Source of the DNA: an uncultured Eubacteriales bacterium
GTDB taxonomy: Bacteria; Bacillota; Clostridia; Oscillospirales; Oscillospiraceae
Length of the DNA stretch: 8,842 nt
Reading direction: 5' to 3'
NCBI GenBank assembly: GCA_900550165.1
Contig: URQY01000051.1
Coordinates: forward strand, 1-8,842
Shown: piece after piece, positions 6,266 to 8,842 of the stretch
Numbering within the stretch: the stretch's first letter is position 1
Layout of the letters: every line of letters starts with the position of its first letter
The notes under the pieces: generated by a model
Told to the model about the DNA's origin: nothing
What the model saw: only the letters and a program-made list of their open reading frames with translations
Database searches by the model: none
Position numbers and translations under genes: made by a program

Positions 6266-6517
6266 TTATTTTTTGCTTTTATCGATCATATTGCAGCGGA
6301 ACACAACCAGTTGGCAGTCTCGGCAGATCATAGTGTCCGGAAACTCCGGAAAGGGGTCTCTTGTAAACATAGATGTGGTATCGTCCCCTATCGGGCCGAG
6401 ATCGACCTGATCCGTAGGCCCCTTAAAAAATCGCAGTTCCTGCTGAGTCCAGAAGGGATACTTCTGCGTGTGCATAAAGCCTTTTTCCATTACGTTTCCG
6501 CAGTTGGGGCAGTTCAT
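6266..6517 (-). CDS. Small zinc-ribbon-like protein of unknown function
   Basis: An 83-residue hypothetical protein. It starts MNCPNCGNVMEKGFMHT, with the metal-binding pair C3/C6, and has a second pair C65/C68 (CRDC) near the C-terminus plus C75, so it probably folds around one zinc. The pattern CPxCGxxMEKGF, an aromatic/Trp middle and a late CxxC resembles the small DUF6487-type family; this assignment is from memory of the pattern only. The ATG at 6517 is chosen because AAGGAGG (6525-6531) lies 7 nt before it. It starts 24 nt after the T-box terminator and ends 28 nt before the ileS ATG, so it is the first gene of the tRNA-Ile-controlled operon. Its role in isoleucine or tRNA biology is unknown. 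Confidence 0.85.
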   Translation of the reverse strand: MNCPNCGNVMEKGFMHTQKYPFWTQQELRFFKGPTDQVDLGPIGDDTTSMFTRDPFPEFPDTMICRDCQLVVFRCNMIDKSKK

Positions 6518-6540
6518 TGCTGATCCTCCTTCACGCAAAA

Positions 6541-6803
6541 CAAAAAACGCTTTGCCTCTGAACTCAGAGACAAAGCGTTTGAAAACACTCTGCGGTACCA
6601 CTCTTCTTGCCGGTCCCCTTGCGGAGCGCGGCCACTCACGCCTGCCATTACAGGCTGACGGAATAACGCCCGTCACACGTCCACGCTTACTCGCGTCGTC
6701 TTTCAGCAGGAGGCTCCAAGGTGATTTTCACCGCCGCGCCTGTCCGCCTCGCACCAAACGGCGGCTCTCTTTACAGACTTTCGACCGGCTACTCTTCCTT
6801 TTC
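6541..6803 (-). ncRNA. T-box leader riboswitch, isoleucine (ATC specifier)
   Basis: An mRNA leader that binds tRNA-Ile and lets transcription continue when the tRNA is uncharged. Minus-strand landmarks in order: stem I start near GAAGAGTAGCC (about 6785-6798); GAGAGCC, then the distal-loop TTTGGTG (complement of 6752-6758); the specifier loop GTGAAAATCACC with codon ATC (complement of 6723-6725); AGTAAGCGTGGACG (complement of 6678-6691) closing stem I and entering stem II/III; the T-box AGAGTGGTACCGCA (complement of 6591-6604), whose GGTACC-region bulge contacts the tRNA ACCA end; then the terminator at 6542-6580. The specifier agrees with the downstream ileS. Exact outer boundaries are estimates. 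Confidence 0.95.
6542..6580 (-). terminator. Regulated terminator of the Ile T-box leader
   Basis: A 16-bp stem (AAACGCTTTGTCTCTG with CAGAGGCAAAGCGTTT, one T-G wobble) around loop AGTT is followed by further T residues on the minus strand. When uncharged tRNA-Ile stabilises the alternative antiterminator, built from the T-box bulge just upstream, this stem should not form and the operon is read. Confidence 0.92.
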
Positions 6804-6829
6804 TTCGCCAAATATCCAGTTACTCGGTT

Positions 6830-6857
6830 ATCATATCACATTTTCACCGTTTGTCAA
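6830..6857 (-). promoter_or_regulatory. Promoter of the T-box/ileS operon
   Basis: Minus-strand TTGACA (perfect -35, complement of 6852-6857) and TATGAT (complement of 6830-6835) are separated by 16 bp. Transcription should begin about 20 nt before the first T-box stem. Confidence 0.85.
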
Positions 6858-6919
6858 CCGTATTTTCCCGGTTTTTCCCCGGAAAATACAGACTTTTCCG
6901 TTCCAACCGCTTCCCGTGG

Positions 6920-6951
6920 AAAAACCGGCCCCGCCCAAGGGCGGAGCCGGT
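6920..6951 (-). terminator. Intrinsic terminator of the SLH-nucleosidase gene
   Basis: ACCGGCTCCGCC and GGCGGGGCCGGT (complement of 6924-6951) pair over 12 bp with one T-G wobble around a CTTG loop and run into a T-tract. It starts about 18 nt after the stop codon and separates this gene from the ileS operon promoter. Confidence 0.9.
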
Positions 6952-6969
6952 GCAGAGGAACTGGTGAAA

Positions 6970-8355
6970 TTACTTCGCGGCGGTCATTCCGACGAAACGA
7001 ACCAGGATCACAGCGGCCTGTGCCCGGGTTGCCGTCCCCTTGGGAGACAGCATCGCATTGGTGGTGCCGCCGATCAGGCCGCTGCCCACAGCCCACTGCA
7101 GAGCAGGCACCGCATACTGGCCGACGCTCTGGAAATCCTTGTAGCTCAGCAGATTGGTGTCCTCACCCACACTGATGTCCGCGCCGTTGGCCTTGGCGTA
7201 GCGGTACAGGATAGCAGCCAGCTGCTCACGGGTGATGGCACGGTTGGGCGCGAAGGTGCCGTCGGCATAGCCGCCCACGATCTCCTTGCCGGAGGCCCAC
7301 TTTACGGCATCAGCATAGTACGCACCGTTGTCCACATCGGAAAAGCCGGTAGTATTGGCAGTAACAGCGGGGCTGCCGGCCATACGGTACAGCATCGCCA
7401 CCACCTGACCACGGGTCAGGGTACCGGCGGGGCTGAATGTGGTGTTGGAGGTGCCGCCCATGATGCCGTCGGCATAGACCCGCGCCACTTCGCTGAAGCA
7501 CCAGTCGGTGTTCTTCACATCCGTGAAGGGCAGCGTAGTGCTGAGGGTCTTCATCATTTCCTGTACCACGGATGCGGAGGTGTTGGAAGCCTCGGTGTAG
7601 TTAAAGGCATAGGTGTCGTGGGCAATGCCGTCTGCCTTATCGCTCATGCAGCGCAGAATAGCGCAGGGCATGCCAAACTGATCGCAGACGCGGGCCACGG
7701 AAGCGCCCTCCATCTCGCAGGCCAGTGCGTCGAACTTGGTCTGAAGCTCCTTGACATAGGATTCGCTGGAGATAAACTGGTCGCCGGTGGCGATCACGCC
7801 CTGATGGACCTTGGCAGAGCCCAGCACATCGCAGGCAGCGTTGTAAGCGATCTTGGAAAGGGTGCCATCCACGGGGATCATGCCGGTCTCCTGATTGCTG
7901 CCGGCCTTGCCGTTCCACTCAAAGCCGCTGTTGGTCTCGGTGCCGTAGTCATGCTGCACCAGCTCGGTGGCAATGACCATGTCCATCACGTTCACGTCGT
8001 CGCCCACGCCGCCGGCAATGCCGGTAAAGACGATGCCGCCCACATGATAGGTGTCGATGAGGGTCTCAGCGCAGGACGCCGCCAGCACCTTGCCGATACC
8101 GGCCTTGACCAGCACCACATCCACGCCGTTGAGGACGCCCTCATAAAAGGTGTTGCCTGCGATCTCTTCCGTCTTGGAGATCTTGGTCGCCTCCACCAGT
8201 GCGTTCAGTTCCACGCTCATAGCGCTGACGATACCCAGCGGGCCCTCAGCCTGCGCGGCACCTGTCTGATCCGCAGCTGCGGCGGAAACCCCCAGAGATA
8301 CCGTCATGACAATGACGAGCATCAGGGACAGGGTCTTTTTGAAGAGTCGGTTCAT
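6970..8355 (-). CDS. Exported MTA/SAH nucleosidase-like enzyme with three SLH domains
   Basis: Predicted cell-surface enzyme of 461 residues that by family would cleave 5'-methylthioadenosine or S-adenosylhomocysteine to adenine plus the thioribosyl product. Residues 1-28 are a signal peptide (KK, hydrophobic core, VSAAAA). Residues about 39-271 form a complete nucleosidase domain, close in length to the roughly 230-residue E. coli enzyme. Equivalents of its catalytic residues are present: E49 in SAMSVEL, E216 in CEMEGAS and D239 in MSDKAD; TGDQFI at 190-195 matches the substrate loop. Residues about 276-461 hold three S-layer homology domains with TRGQ (314-317), TREQ (375-378) and TRAQ (443-446), which should attach it to wall polysaccharide. 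The ATG at 8355 has GGAGGT 10 nt upstream. It is monocistronic. Another nucleoside substrate remains possible. Confidence 0.9.
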   Translation of the reverse strand: MNRLFKKTLSLMLVIVMTVSLGVSAAAADQTGAAQAEGPLGIVSAMSVELNALVEATKISKTEEIAGNTFYEGVLNGVDVVLVKAGIGKVLAASCAETLIDTYHVGGIVFTGIAGGVGDDVNVMDMVIATELVQHDYGTETNSGFEWNGKAGSNQETGMIPVDGTLSKIAYNAACDVLGSAKVHQGVIATGDQFISSESYVKELQTKFDALACEMEGASVARVCDQFGMPCAILRCMSDKADGIAHDTYAFNYTEASNTSASVVQEMMKTLSTTLPFTDVKNTDWCFSEVARVYADGIMGGTSNTTFSPAGTLTRGQVVAMLYRMAGSPAVTANTTGFSDVDNGAYYADAVKWASGKEIVGGYADGTFAPNRAITREQLAAILYRYAKANGADISVGEDTNLLSYKDFQSVGQYAVPALQWAVGSGLIGGTTNAMLSPKGTATRAQAAVILVRFVGMTAAK

Positions 8356-8391
8356 GCTTCTCTCTACCTCCGTTTTAAAAGTGATACCTTT

Positions 8392-8420
8392 ATCATACTA
8401 TCAGTCCCTTTCAGAAGCAA
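8392..8420 (-). promoter_or_regulatory. Promoter of the SLH-nucleosidase gene
   Basis: Minus-strand TTGCTT (complement of 8415-8420) and TATGAT (complement of 8392-8397) are separated by 17 bp, giving a leader of about 30 nt. The 80 nt farther upstream, to the next terminator, are AT-rich and show no other structure. Confidence 0.65.
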
Positions 8421-8500
8421 CCCCAAACAAACAGAATCGGTTCCTCTTTTTTTCGATTTATTTGTTGTTTTTTCATATAGATCATCCTGCTCTTTGACGC

Positions 8501-8544
8501 AAAAAAAGGGTATGACCTTCCACTGATAGTGGAAGGTCATACCC
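8501..8544 (-). terminator. Intrinsic terminator of the small hypothetical gene
   Basis: Arms 8508-8523 and 8529-8544 pair perfectly over 16 bp (GGGTATGACCTTCCAC) around a 5-nt loop, and on the minus strand are followed directly by seven T. It lies 17 nt after the stop codon of the gene at 8562-8753, supporting that this small gene is really transcribed. Confidence 0.9.
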
Positions 8545-8561
8545 GCTTGATAAGCTTCATG

Positions 8562-8753
8562 TCACTGATACCGGTAGAGCTGGGCCGTGTATCCGTCGAT
8601 ACACCGCAAAAACATCTCCCGGTCCCGGAATTCCATCAGTTGAGAACCGGCCTCCTCATGAAAGGACACCACACGGCGCTGGGTATCTACCCACAGCTTC
8701 CAGATCGGTTCCCTGGTCATTGTCGTTTCCATAGTGCGTGCTTCTCCTTTCAT
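8562..8753 (-). CDS. Small conserved-looking hypothetical protein
   Basis: A 63-residue protein of unknown function, with no signal peptide, membrane segment or metal motif. The core is REPIWKLWVDTQRRVVSF followed by a charged stretch and an aromatic C-terminus (QLYRYQ). Similar short 'WKLWVDT...VSFHE' proteins are, as I recall, common in gut Clostridia, but I cannot name the family. The ATG at 8753 is preferred: AAGGAG (8763-8768) lies 9 nt upstream. An ATG at 8732 with AAAGGAG (8744-8750) 11 nt upstream is a real alternative and would give 56 residues. A strong terminator follows. No convincing promoter is visible between it and the right edge, so it may be the last gene of a unit that starts outside the window. 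Confidence 0.75.
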   Translation of the reverse strand: MKGEARTMETTMTREPIWKLWVDTQRRVVSFHEEAGSQLMEFRDREMFLRCIDGYTAQLYRYQ

Positions 8754-8842
8754 ACACACATTCTCCTTCAGCGCCCCTTGGAGCGGTTTTTGTTCCTGTA
8801 CCTATAAGACGATTTGAACACCGATTTTGTTGCACCTGTCTC

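Noticed and set aside
3427..6333. 968-codon open frame on the plus strand, fully antisense to ileS
   Set aside because: The minus strand encodes an unmistakable full-length IleS with all motifs. The plus-strand frame is a by-product of GC-biased codons; its translation is low-complexity (Val/Leu/Ala/Gly/His-rich) with no recognisable domain.
6721..8526. 601-codon open frame on the plus strand opposite the SLH-nucleosidase
   Set aside because: It overlaps the well-supported minus-strand gene, its promoter and part of the T-box. The translation is Gly/Ala/His-rich and resembles no family, so it is a codon-bias shadow.

Overview
The window looks like chromosomal DNA from a GC-rich member of the Clostridia, probably Oscillospiraceae/Ruminococcaceae-like. 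This rests on strong AGGAGG ribosome binding sites, an isoleucine T-box leader, an rpsF-ssb-rpsR operon, a lipoprotein with a copper-amine-oxidase-N-like 'stalk' domain, an SLH-domain surface protein, and an ECF transporter S component of the QueT type. The genus is inferred from style and was not tested by any search. No phage, transposase, CRISPR array, tRNA or rRNA was seen.

Layout. Positions 1-152 hold two short palindromes and the terminator of the ribosomal operon. Positions 153-1209 (minus) are rpsF-ssb-rpsR, tightly packed and driven by a clear promoter at 1297-1324 through a leader of about 80 nt that can fold. Divergently, 1466-2584 (plus) encodes a secreted lipoprotein with its own promoter and terminator. 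The 319-nt gap 2585-2903 is crowded with palindromes: two terminators with nearly identical stems, a 20-bp perfect hairpin, and three other inverted repeats. Positions 2904-3392 (minus) encode a QueT-like membrane protein, lying downstream of ileS (3478-6237, minus).

Upstream of ileS lies a small zinc-ribbon-like gene (6266-6517). Both genes sit behind a complete T-box leader (about 6541-6803) with an ATC (Ile) specifier, an AGTGGTACCGC T-box sequence, an intrinsic terminator and a TTGACA/TATGAT promoter. Charged and uncharged tRNA-Ile should therefore control both the small protein and IleS, and possibly queT through a weak hairpin at 3445-3470. Positions 6970-8355 (minus) encode an exported 5'-methylthioadenosine/S-adenosylhomocysteine nucleosidase-like enzyme fused to three SLH domains, as a single-gene transcription unit. 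Positions 8562-8753 (minus) encode a small unknown protein with a strong terminator.

Most of the window is ordinary housekeeping DNA. The items most worth a second look are the surface-anchored nucleosidase with an intact predicted catalytic triad, the uncharacterised zinc-ribbon gene placed first in the tRNA-Ile-controlled operon, and the palindrome-dense gap around 2590-2900. I see no clear sign of a wholly new multi-gene system.
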